10,624 nucleotides of DNA, from contig SKSV01000182.1 in assembly GCA_007122815.1 (NCBI GenBank), positions 1-10,624 of the forward strand, given 5' to 3'. The DNA is from Trueperaceae bacterium (GTDB lineage: Bacteria > Deinococcota > Deinococci > Deinococcales > Trueperaceae). This document shows, piece by piece, positions 5,701 to 10,624 of this stretch. The notes beneath the pieces were generated by a model. That model made no database searches, was not told the DNA's origin, and was given only the letters and a program-made list of their open reading frames with translations. The position numbers and the translations under genes were made by a program. Each line of letters opens with the position of its first letter. Positions within the stretch are counted from its first letter, which is position 1.

Positions 5701-7523
5701 ACGCCAAGCTCATCGCTGCCTTCAACCACCAGCACGTCATCATCGACCCCGATCCTGACCCGGCCCTCTCCTACGGGGAGCGCAGGCGCCTCTTCGCGCT
5801 GCCGCGCTCGAGCTGGATGGACTACGACCGCGACCTCATCAGCAAAGGCGGTGGGGTGTTCGAGCGGGCCGCGAAGCGCGTGCGCCTGACGCCCGAGATG
5901 CGTGCGGTCCTGAAGGTCGAGGCCGAGACCCTCTCCGGACAGGAGCTCGTGCGCACCATCCTCAAGGCCGAGGCGGACCTGCTCTGGAACGGTGGTATCG
6001 GCACCTACGTCAAAGCCAGTAGCGAGCGCAACACCGAGGTGGGCGACACCAACAACGACGCCGTCCGGGTGGACGCCAACGAGCTCAGGGCCAAGATCGT
6101 GGGTGAGGGCGGCAACCTCGGTCTGACGCAGCTGGCCCGCATCGAGTACGCCCGCTCCGGTGGACGGATCAACACCGACGCGATCGACAACGCCGGAGGC
6201 GTGGCGATGTCGGACCGCGAAGTGAACATCAAGATGCTCCTGCAACCGCTGACGCGCACCGGGGAGATCTCCGAGGTCCAGCGGAACCGCCTGCTGAAGG
6301 GCATGACCGAAGAGGTCTCACGGCTGGTGCTGCAGGACGTCGCGCGCCAGGCGCTGGCGCTCTCGCTCGCCGAGCGCCGCAGCCGCCGCGACCTGGGGAT
6401 CTTCGACTCGCTCATCCGTTACCTGAGCTCGCGCGGCCTCGACGCCGCCGTAGAGGCGCTTCCCAACCGGCGCGTGCTGGCCGAGCGCGCCAAGGTCGGG
6501 GAAGGGCTCACGCGACCGGAGCTCGCCATAGTGATGGCGTACGTGAAGATGGGCATCAACCGGCGCATGCTGGAGACCGACGTGCCCAGCGAGCCGGCGC
6601 TGCGGCACTACCTGGTCCGGTACTTCCCGAGCGTGCTGAACGAGCGCTACCCGGACGCCGCGGGACGCCACCCGCTGCAGCGCGAGATCGCCGCGACGCA
6701 GATGACGAACCTGGCGGTCGACCTGCTCGGCATGACCTTCGTTCACCGCATGATCCGCGACACCGGCGCCAGCCCGGTGGAGATCATCCGCGCCGGACTC
6801 ATCGCCTTCGAGGTCATCGACGCCGAGGCCCTGCTCGAGCGCCTGAACGCGCTGCCGGTGAGCGTGCCCAGCGACACCGTCTACCGCGCGCTGGAGGCGC
6901 AAGTGGAGGCGGTGGGCGGCCTGGTGCGCTGGATGCTGCTCAACGACCTCTCCGGCGAGGACGTGGGAGCTTTCGTGGATGCCTACCGCGGGCCTCTCGC
7001 GGCGATCCGCCGCGACTTGGCGGAGCTGCTGCCCGCACCTGAGCGACGCCGCTTCCAGAAGCTCTCCAAGAGCTTCCAGACGGGCGGCTTCGTGGCCGAG
7101 TTGGCGCACGAGGTGGCCACCTTCATGTACGTGCCCTCCAGCCTGGGCGTGATCGAGGTGTCGCGCCGCACCGGTGCGCCGCTCGACCAGGTCGCGAAGC
7201 ACTACTTCGCGGTCGGCGAGCGTCTCGGGCTCGGCTGGCTTCGCGACGAACTCTCTGCACTTCCGCCAGCCGAGCGTTGGGCAACCATCGCCGTCGGTGG
7301 GCTGATCATGGACCTTCGGCAGGCGCAGCAGGCGATAACGGAGCGCTTCCTGCGCGCTCGCGAGAGCGAACCGAAGCTCGCCCTCGAACCGTTCCTGCAG
7401 CGCTCGCCCAACGTGCTGCGGCGCTTCGACGAGGCCTACGCCGAGTTGCTCGAAGCCGGCAAGGTCGACCTCGCCTCCGGTTCGGTGGTCGCGCGATTGC
7501 TGGAGCAGGTGCGCGCTGGTTGA
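2712..7523 (+). CDS. gdh: NAD-dependent glutamate dehydrogenase, large (about 180 kDa) type
   Basis: The enzyme oxidatively deaminates L-glutamate to 2-oxoglutarate and ammonia with NAD+, mostly serving amino-acid catabolism. It has 1603 residues, the size of the L-GDH180 class (Bac_GDH family) known from Streptomyces and Pseudomonas, rather than the 420-450 residues of common hexameric enzymes. The first half (about 1-700) corresponds to the regulatory ACT-like and helical regions of the family. The catalytic core has GGLRWSDR (812-819), the lysine-rich block KTQMTKNAVIVPVGSKGGF (Lys832, Lys837 and Lys847 in 832-850), the glycine-rich nucleotide-binding stretch GIGDMSGDVFGNG (979-991), NGGIGTYVKAS (1093-1103) and IVGEGGNLGLTQ (1129-1140). 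A long helical C-terminal domain follows. The ATG at 2712 was chosen because the open frame upstream runs back through lspA. GAGAGG at 2695-2700 is a weak, rather distant ribosome site, and an ATG at 2688 is the alternative. The gene is intact. Its 3' end lies in a tandem duplication. Confidence 0.95.
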   Translation: MPATISQVNTHINRESGERVEVLAAFSGKLFGKADEAFFEQFDAETLVAMAKGGLDFVDGLGDAPYRVEVRSPSYRVDGWEAPFTLVRLTLPDRPFIVDSDLNELRRQGVELVHMLHPIFTVKRDEGGRVAEVAEPGASLGNGAERLSFELFVIEREDDPERLERLTASIERVLEDVILATDDYELMRERAISTREYLLELRARCAGGPHEERADELEEYAAFLDWLLDEHFVFIGYREYRILEQGGERALQLAPDSGLGILRREDDSGYRDPVPLSQIPVDLRERILGNRVMVVTRTNIESTVHRPARMDYVGIRQLDDEWQPVGERRFLGLLTSKAHMTAAEQIPILRRTLRKVIELDGSPPGSHDYKNIVGTFNSLPRSDLFGADPASLLREIRTVHSLEQERGVRLTVRPDPLARGLAVMVILPRDRFDADVRRRVQQHLSEALGASHVDYQLAMGEDEAQVRMHFFLTTDVLLRDVDVRGLEREVGELARSWEDHLRERLLQRYGERDGRRLAARYLHAFDDRYRADTSPGRTLSDIEQLEALGSGPVRVDLVNPLDDRRGGDATLLRVYRTDRRLALSDVLPTLENLGFRVLEQSTYRITVSGEERNLVVFRVQDQGGNLIDVRAHGERLIDATTKLLRGEGEDDRLNRLVLYGGLTLRQVAVLRTLQMYYGQLVAVVSRRFVNETLLSHPSTARLLVEVFSTKFDPDLNMGEEQRAARLEAAREAFFDELTQVDSLPEDQTLRGLLDLIDASVRTNYYLDRPYVSLKIDSHAVAVMPEPRPRFEIAVEGPDLEGTHLRGGLVARGGLRWSDRPDDFRTEVLGLMKTQMTKNAVIVPVGSKGGFVVKRQPSDREALREHVKEQYSAYIRALLDVTDNVVGERVEHPARVRCYDGEDPYLVVAADKGTATFSDLANAIAAEYGFWLGDAFASGGSQGYDHKAEGITARGAWVAVERHFREMGRDPMHEPFTVVGIGDMSGDVFGNGLLQSPHAKLIAAFNHQHVIIDPDPDPALSYGERRRLFALPRSSWMDYDRDLISKGGGVFERAAKRVRLTPEMRAVLKVEAETLSGQELVRTILKAEADLLWNGGIGTYVKASSERNTEVGDTNNDAVRVDANELRAKIVGEGGNLGLTQLARIEYARSGGRINTDAIDNAGGVAMSDREVNIKMLLQPLTRTGEISEVQRNRLLKGMTEEVSRLVLQDVARQALALSLAERRSRRDLGIFDSLIRYLSSRGLDAAVEALPNRRVLAERAKVGEGLTRPELAIVMAYVKMGINRRMLETDVPSEPALRHYLVRYFPSVLNERYPDAAGRHPLQREIAATQMTNLAVDLLGMTFVHRMIRDTGASPVEIIRAGLIAFEVIDAEALLERLNALPVSVPSDTVYRALEAQVEAVGGLVRWMLLNDLSGEDVGAFVDAYRGPLAAIRRDLAELLPAPERRRFQKLSKSFQTGGFVAELAHEVATFMYVPSSLGVIEVSRRTGAPLDQVAKHYFAVGERLGLGWLRDELSALPPAERWATIAVGGLIMDLRQAQQAITERFLRARESEPKLALEPFLQRSPNVLRRFDEAYAELLEAGKVDLASGSVVARLLEQVRAG

Positions 7524-7559
7524 GCTGCTGGAGCAGGTGCGCGCTGGTTGAGCTGCTGG
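7498..7559 (+). repeat. 28-bp tandem duplication containing the gdh stop codon
   Basis: The sequence from 7498 to 7559 has an exact 28-base period (about 2.2 copies). The unit starting GAGCAGGTGCGCGC occurs at 7503 and again at 7531 without mismatch. The first copy encodes the last residues of the dehydrogenase and its TGA (7521-7523). The second copy repeats that ending with a second TGA (7549-7551) in another frame, since 28 is not a multiple of three. Confidence 0.95.
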
Positions 7560-7565
7560 GGTGAT

Positions 7566-7602
7566 GCGGCGGCGGGCGTCGCGATTGCGGGCCCGCCGCC
7601 GC
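7566..7602. terminator. Strong hairpin between convergent genes, probable bidirectional terminator
   Basis: GCGGCGGCGGGC (7566-7577) and GCCCGCCGCCGC (7591-7602) form a perfect 12-bp G+C stem around a 13-base loop. It sits 42 bases after the gdh stop and 25 bases after the stop of the convergent exported-protein gene. No T run follows on either strand, so it is not a textbook intrinsic terminator. Position and strength still favour transcript-end formation or protection. The 104-base gap between the two genes holds only this and part of the tandem repeat. Confidence 0.6.
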
Positions 7603-7627
7603 TCGAGGGCGCTTGGCGGCGACGGAC

Positions 7628-8521
7628 TCAGCTGCCGGGACGGAACACCATGAAGAAGAAGGCCGCGTCTACGGCATTGCCTTGACCGTCGTAGATGTAG
7701 ACGAGAAGGTCACCGCCGATCGAGGTGGCTCTCGCCCCACGACCTGCGGGCCCTGCCGGTGTGACCAGCGTCGCGTAGTGCAGGTGCGAGTGTGAGACGC
7801 CGTCGATGCTTATCCGGTAGCGGGGGATGCCGCCCACGACCTCGTGTGTCGAGCTCCAGTTGGTGGTGCTGGCGGTGGCGACTTTCGCTCCGTCGGCGGC
7901 GACGCGTCCGTACGCGAGCGGGAGCCCACCTCCGACCGCGTTGGTGATGGTGCCCTCCTCGGCGTCGAGCACCAGTGACGGGTTGCCTGGCTCGCCCAGC
8001 CGGATGCTACCCGTGGCGGTCACCTCGAAGATGCCCTGAGCCTGGATCAGCGGGCCGGTTCCCGAGGACTTGATGGCCAGCGCCGGGCCGGTGCCAGGGT
8101 TGGAGAGGGCAAGTACCGGAAGGAAGCTGTCCTCATCGGCGTTGATGAAGTGCGCAGCGGACGCGTTCGGCGCCGTGTTGACGGCGTAGAGCGCGGCCAT
8201 GTCGTCCTCGGCGGTGCCTTGCCTGGCCACCTCACGCAGCAGGTCCACCCCCTCGGGTGGTTTGGGGGGTAGATGGAAACCCACGGGCTCGGCGGTGATG
8301 ACGAGTGGGCCGCTCATGGTGTCGCCGTCTTTGTGCACGCGTTCGTCTACGGCGTCCGAGGCAGCCTGGAAGTTGTCGTTGAGCAGGTCGTTGAGCGCCG
8401 CGGCGGAGAGTACCTCGCCGTCTGCGAAGGTGGCGGCTTGGTAGCTGAACGACGCGGCCCAAACGCCCAGGCCGAGCGCCAGGCTGAGGATGACGGTGAG
8501 GAGGCGTCTAGGGGGACTCAT
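7628..8521 (-). CDS. Exported protein of unknown function with tail-fibre-like stalk motif
   Basis: I do not recognise a named family for this 297-residue protein. It begins with a signal peptide: MSPPRRLL, a hydrophobic core at about 8-22, and likely cleavage near GVWA|ASF or YQA|ATF. Residues 31-51 (TFADGEVLSAAALNDLLNDNF) and about 52-64 look helical. They run into KDGDTMSGPL (64-73), which closely resembles the GDTMTGPL motif seen in phage tail-fibre and related trimeric stalk proteins. Residues 134-195 are rich in Gly, Thr, Ser and Pro with alternating hydrophobic residues (ALAIKSSGTGPLIQAQG, GSIRLGEPGNPSLVLDAEEG), suggesting repeated beta structure. The C-terminal 95 residues, with YRISIDGVSHS and DLLVYIYDGQG, look like a compact beta domain. 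There are no cysteines. ATG 8519-8521 is preceded by GGAGG at seven bases. The gene follows the lipoprotein by 47 bases and is probably co-transcribed with it. A surface or secreted role is inferred only from the signal peptide and motif. Confidence 0.8.
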   Translation of the reverse strand: MSPPRRLLTVILSLALGLGVWAASFSYQAATFADGEVLSAAALNDLLNDNFQAASDAVDERVHKDGDTMSGPLVITAEPVGFHLPPKPPEGVDLLREVARQGTAEDDMAALYAVNTAPNASAAHFINADEDSFLPVLALSNPGTGPALAIKSSGTGPLIQAQGIFEVTATGSIRLGEPGNPSLVLDAEEGTITNAVGGGLPLAYGRVAADGAKVATASTTNWSSTHEVVGGIPRYRISIDGVSHSHLHYATLVTPAGPAGRGARATSIGGDLLVYIYDGQGNAVDAAFFFMVFRPGS

Positions 8522-8528
8522 GGATCTT

Positions 8529-8533
8529 CCTCC
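8529..8533 (-). promoter_or_regulatory. Shine-Dalgarno site deciding the exported-protein start
   Basis: GGAGG on the minus strand lies seven bases before the ATG at 8519-8521, and this start is followed directly by a normal signal peptide. The frame is open 22 codons further upstream, but that would bury the signal peptide and overlap the lipoprotein gene. Confidence 0.85.
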
Positions 8534-8552
8534 GTTCGTCTTGGAGGTTCCT

Positions 8553-8571
8553 TGAAGCGGCGCGGGCTTCA
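8553..8571 (-). other. Hairpin at the lipoprotein stop codon, between the two cistrons
   Basis: TGAAGC and GCTTCA (plus-strand 8553-8558 and 8566-8571) pair across seven bases. On the minus strand the first three bases of the stem are the TGA stop of the lipoprotein gene. With no T run after it, this is more likely a weak attenuator or mRNA-processing or stability element than a full terminator. Function is inferred. Confidence 0.35.
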
Positions 8572-8997
8572 CGGACCGAAGCGGCACTCCCCGTAGCGGG
8601 AGGTGCCGAAGACGCAGAGCTCGTCCACGCCCTCTGCTACTACGGTGATGGTGATGGTGTCGCTCTTGCTCGGGTCTAGCACGCTGGCAGCCGTGACGGT
8701 CGCGCTGCCTGGTGAGAGCGCGACGACCAGGCCGTCGGCGTCGACGGTTGCGACGTCGGTGTCGCTGCTCGTCCAGTCGACGCTAGTGTCTGCTCCGCCG
8801 ACGACGTCGATGCTCACCGTCAGCTCGAGGTCATCACCGACGTTCAGCGTCTGGTCGTCCTGGTCGATGGTGAGGCTTCTCACCTCGGGTTGTGGGTCGG
8901 GGTCGGGCTGACGTGCGCAGCTCACCAGCAATAGGGCTGAAGCCGCGAGCAGCACCAGCCAAGCTGGACCCGGCCGCCTCACGGATGGGTTCGCCAT
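8569..8997 (-). CDS. Small lipoprotein with one bacterial Ig-like (BIG2-type) domain
   Basis: This is a 142-residue predicted lipoprotein. The signal peptide has two arginines (RR at 7-8), a hydrophobic core (about 11-25) and a lipobox LLVSC with Cys27 as the lipidated residue. It is therefore a likely substrate for the LspA and Lnt encoded nearby. A short Asp/Pro linker (QPDPDPQPE) leads to a BIG2-like domain at about 39-121, with VGDDLELTVSI, VDWTSSDTDVATVDADGLV, LSPGSATVTA and KSDTITITVV. Such domains are beta-sandwich modules of surface and adhesion proteins. The C-terminal 20 residues contain two cysteines (Cys128, Cys138; CVFGTSRYGEC) that could form a disulfide. The minus-strand AGGAG (plus-strand 8008+1000 to 9012, i.e. 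9008-9012) is ten bases from this ATG and four from a GTG at 9001-9003, so a start two residues earlier is possible. Partner or ligand is unknown. Confidence 0.85.
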   Translation of the reverse strand: MANPSVRRPGPAWLVLLAASALLLVSCARQPDPDPQPEVRSLTIDQDDQTLNVGDDLELTVSIDVVGGADTSVDWTSSDTDVATVDADGLVVALSPGSATVTAASVLDPSKSDTITITVVAEGVDELCVFGTSRYGECRFGP

Positions 8998-9131
8998 CGC
9001 CACGGCGCTCCTTCCGGGAACGATGCGATCACGCGCGTCCGCGTGCCGCAAAGGCAACGTTGGACGTGTGTGCGGGGCTAACCTCACCCCTCCCATCCGA
9101 GCGCACGGATCACCCACGGGTCACGAACTGT
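8998..9131 (-). other. Untranslated leader (about 134 bases) of the lipoprotein mRNA
   Basis: The stretch between the predicted transcription start and the lipoprotein ATG is long for this compact region. I see only weak pairings, such as GGGG (9074-9077) with CCCC (9087-9090), and no known riboswitch consensus. The lipoprotein frame stays open back to an ATG at 9115-9117, but that would give a 40-residue hydrophilic extension before the signal peptide and is unlikely to be coding. Confidence 0.4.
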
Positions 9132-9137
9132 GTCGTC

Positions 9138-9166
9138 AGCCTAGGAGCGTGGTCATCAGCTGTCAA
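9138..9166 (-). promoter_or_regulatory. Sigma-70-type promoter for the lipoprotein/exported-protein pair
   Basis: On the minus strand a perfect TTGACA (plus-strand 9161-9166) is followed after exactly 17 bases by TAGGCT (plus-strand 9138-9143), which fits TANNNT. Transcription would start near 9131. This is the best promoter in the window. It makes the pair independent of lnt, which ends 39 bases upstream of the -35. Confidence 0.7.
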
Positions 9167-9180
9167 CCGCTCGTGAGGGA

Positions 9181-9203
9181 TTCTTGGCGTGTGGTTCTTG
9201 GCG
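9181..9203. repeat. Short direct repeat just after the lnt stop
   Basis: TTCTTGGCG occurs at 9181-9189 and 9195-9203, a 14-base period, starting two bases beyond the lnt stop codon. The whole gap between lnt and the lipoprotein gene is 208 bases. It otherwise holds the promoter and leader described separately. Confidence 0.6.
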
Positions 9204-9205
9204 CG

Positions 9206-10624
9206 TTACGGGCTGCCCGTGGCGGCTGCCCGGCTTCTCACGGCGGCGAGCACCAGGGCGGCTGCCACCGCGACGGTGGCCAGCAGCCCCGCCCAATCGC
9301 CGAAGCGCACGTACGGGGTGAGGCCCTCGTACGCTGGGACGTCCACGAGCAGAGCAGCGCGTTGGCCCAGGGCTAGGCGCTCGATCACGCGGCCGCGGTG
9401 GTCGATCACCGCGCTCGGGCCCGATTGGTTGGCGAAGGCCAGCCAGCGACCCGTCTCCACCGCTCGGAACGCGCTCAGCCGCAGGTGCATCTCCGGGGTG
9501 ACTGTGCGGCCCGCGAAGCTGTCCTCCGTTAGGGTGATCAGGACCCTCGCGCCGGCCCTGACCGCTTCGCGCGAGAGCGAACCGAACACGCTGTCCAGGC
9601 ACACGCCCAGGCCGATCGGGACGCCCCTTACATCGAGTGGGGGGAGCCGCTGGCCGGCGGTGTAGTGGCGTTCGTTCAAGGGCACCAGCGCGCGCTTGCG
9701 GTAGACCTCGTGGAGCTCGCCGTCCTGCCAGTGGAAGATGGAGTTGTACGACCTACCCTCCACGTACGAGACTGCGCCGACCAAGGCGCGTGGGGCCGAC
9801 GAGAGCGCCGCGGCCACCTCCTCCGGCACCTCTCCCGGCCGCAGGGGTCGAGGCACCACGGTCTCGCCCCAGATGATCAGGTCTGGGTTGCGCGCGGCGG
9901 TGGCGTTGGTGAGCGAACCGTACGTCGCGAGCAAGCGCTGAGCCGCGATCGGGTCGAACCTGGCCATGAGCGTGTCGAGGCTGGTCACGGCCCCTTGCAC
10001 TACGGCCACGCGCAACTCGGGGCGCTCGCGGTCCTTGACCGCGGAGCCGGGAGCGGGCACGAGAACCGCCAACGCAGTGAGGAGGACGATGGCAGCCAGC
10101 GGTTCGAAGCGGCGCCAGCGCAGCGCCGCCACGAGCGCCGCGTTCGCGGCCGCGACGAGCAACCCGACACCGGTCATGCCGCTCCAGGCGGCCGCGAGCC
10201 GCAGCGGGGTGTCGAACTGGGTGGCGCCCAGCACGGTCATGGTGTTCGCCAGCTGACCGAACAGCCAGCGTTGCCCCACGACGAACTCGGCCGCGCCCAC
10301 CAGCAGCGGGTAGACGGCCAGTGCCGCGCCCCCACCGAGGCACCTCGAGACGACGACGAACAGCACCGCGGTCACGGCACCGGGCACGCTCGCTAGCAGC
10401 ACCAGGACCGGGTACGCCCAGGGCTCCACCGGCAGGACACCCTCGAAGGCGACGAGCCCTCCGCCAAAGGCCGTCACGGCACCCAGCAGTGCGGCGCGCG
10501 GCAGCCGCCTCTCGGCGCCCAGCGCGTAGAGCAGCGGCACGAGAGCGCCGAGGGCCAGCCACCCGGGCACGAACGGCCGCGCCGCGACGCTGAGGAGCGC
10601 AGCGCTCAGCAGCGCCAGCGCCAG
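9206..10624 (-). CDS. lnt: Apolipoprotein N-acyltransferase (Lnt), 5' end outside window, divergent active-site surroundings
   Basis: Lnt adds the third acyl chain to the N-terminal cysteine of lipoproteins in the inner membrane. The frame is open to the window edge (472 residues visible) and the 18 codons before the GTG at 10570 encode a membrane helix (LALALLSAALLSVAARPF), so the true start is probably just outside. Numbering from that GTG, several membrane segments fill about 1-175, and a nitrilase-like domain spans about 186-412. The catalytic triad is visible: Glu236 (IIWGETVVP), Lys292 (YRKRALVPLNE) and Cys324 (GVCLDSVFG). Glu300 matches E. coli Glu343. Differences from E. coli include CLD for CYE at Cys387-Glu389 and TEDSFAG for SNDAWFG. 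A final helix (about 426-445) ends the protein. The likely alternatives are a Lnt with altered specificity or a related membrane nitrilase. Lnt is clearly the best fit. Confidence 0.9.
   Translation of the reverse strand: MALALLSAALLSVAARPFVPGWLALGALVPLLYALGAERRLPRAALLGAVTAFGGGLVAFEGVLPVEPWAYPVLVLLASVPGAVTAVLFVVVSRCLGGGAALAVYPLLVGAAEFVVGQRWLFGQLANTMTVLGATQFDTPLRLAAAWSGMTGVGLLVAAANAALVAALRWRRFEPLAAIVLLTALAVLVPAPGSAVKDRERPELRVAVVQGAVTSLDTLMARFDPIAAQRLLATYGSLTNATAARNPDLIIWGETVVPRPLRPGEVPEEVAAALSSAPRALVGAVSYVEGRSYNSIFHWQDGELHEVYRKRALVPLNERHYTAGQRLPPLDVRGVPIGLGVCLDSVFGSLSREAVRAGARVLITLTEDSFAGRTVTPEMHLRLSAFRAVETGRWLAFANQSGPSAVIDHRGRVIERLALGQRAALLVDVPAYEGLTPYVRFGDWAGLLATVAVAAALVLAAVRSRAAATGSP

Noticed and set aside
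4470..6245. 591-codon open frame on the minus strand
   Set aside because: It is wholly antisense to the conserved catalytic core of gdh, and its Val/Leu/His/Gly-rich translation is typical of antisense shadow frames in GC-rich genes.
7524..7627. Small gene in the gap after gdh
   Set aside because: The gap holds only the repeated gdh end and the 12-bp-stem hairpin. No start with a ribosome site and meaningful frame is seen.
7628..8521. Prophage remnant suggested by the tail-fibre-like motif
   Set aside because: The protein has a signal peptide, and no other phage, integrase or attachment-site sequence is visible nearby.
8998..9117. 40-residue N-terminal extension of the lipoprotein
   Set aside because: It would place a hydrophilic segment before the signal peptide. 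The AGGAG at 9008-9012 fits the start at 8997 (or 9003) instead.
8998..9131. Possible riboswitch in the lipoprotein leader
   Set aside because: Only short stems are visible and no consensus core of a known class can be read.

Overview
The window is GC-rich bacterial chromosome (about 63-75% G+C in the 60-base lines I counted), tightly packed, with eight protein genes, two of them cut by the window edges. I see no rRNA, tRNA, CRISPR array, transposase or integrase. The cell has an envelope and lipoproteins, since lspA, lnt and a lipoprotein are present. The 1603-residue NAD-glutamate dehydrogenase, the yidC-khpB pair, and a TANNNT-type -10 box lying almost on the start codon of a gene without a Shine-Dalgarno all fit Deinococcota, perhaps a Trueperaceae-like lineage. 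That placement is an inference from general resemblance, not a demonstrated assignment.

Left part (1-2050, + strand): the 3' part of yidC (membrane insertase), khpB/jag (KH-R3H RNA-binding protein) and prmC (release factor glutamine methyltransferase) follow with gaps of 12 and 4 bases and look like one operon. yidC-khpB is the 3' half of the widely conserved rpmH-rnpA-yidC-jag cluster, so rpmH and rnpA may lie just upstream. prmC overlaps the convergent lspA by 51 bp.

Middle (2000-7523): lspA (- strand, signal peptidase II) and a large-type NAD-dependent glutamate dehydrogenase (+ strand) diverge from a short region holding a perfect 11-bp inverted repeat. Each arm carries an outward-facing TACACT box. 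The dehydrogenase ends in a tandemly duplicated 28-bp stretch containing its stop codon, followed by a strong 12-bp-stem hairpin shared with the convergent gene on the right.

Right part (7628-10624, - strand): a two-gene unit comes from a good TTGACA-17-TAGGCT promoter. It encodes a small lipoprotein with a bacterial Ig-like (BIG2-type) domain, then an exported protein of unknown function whose N-terminal half resembles phage tail-fibre stalk proteins (GDTMSGPL motif). Upstream of it is lnt (apolipoprotein N-acyltransferase), whose 5' end runs off the window.

The genes touch on membrane-protein insertion, lipoprotein maturation (LspA, Lnt and a candidate substrate), translation termination and glutamate catabolism. 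The least explained part is the lipoprotein/tail-fibre-like pair. The most unusual DNA-level features are the symmetric divergent promoter region and two tandem duplications that each repeat a gene's 3' end with its stop codon.
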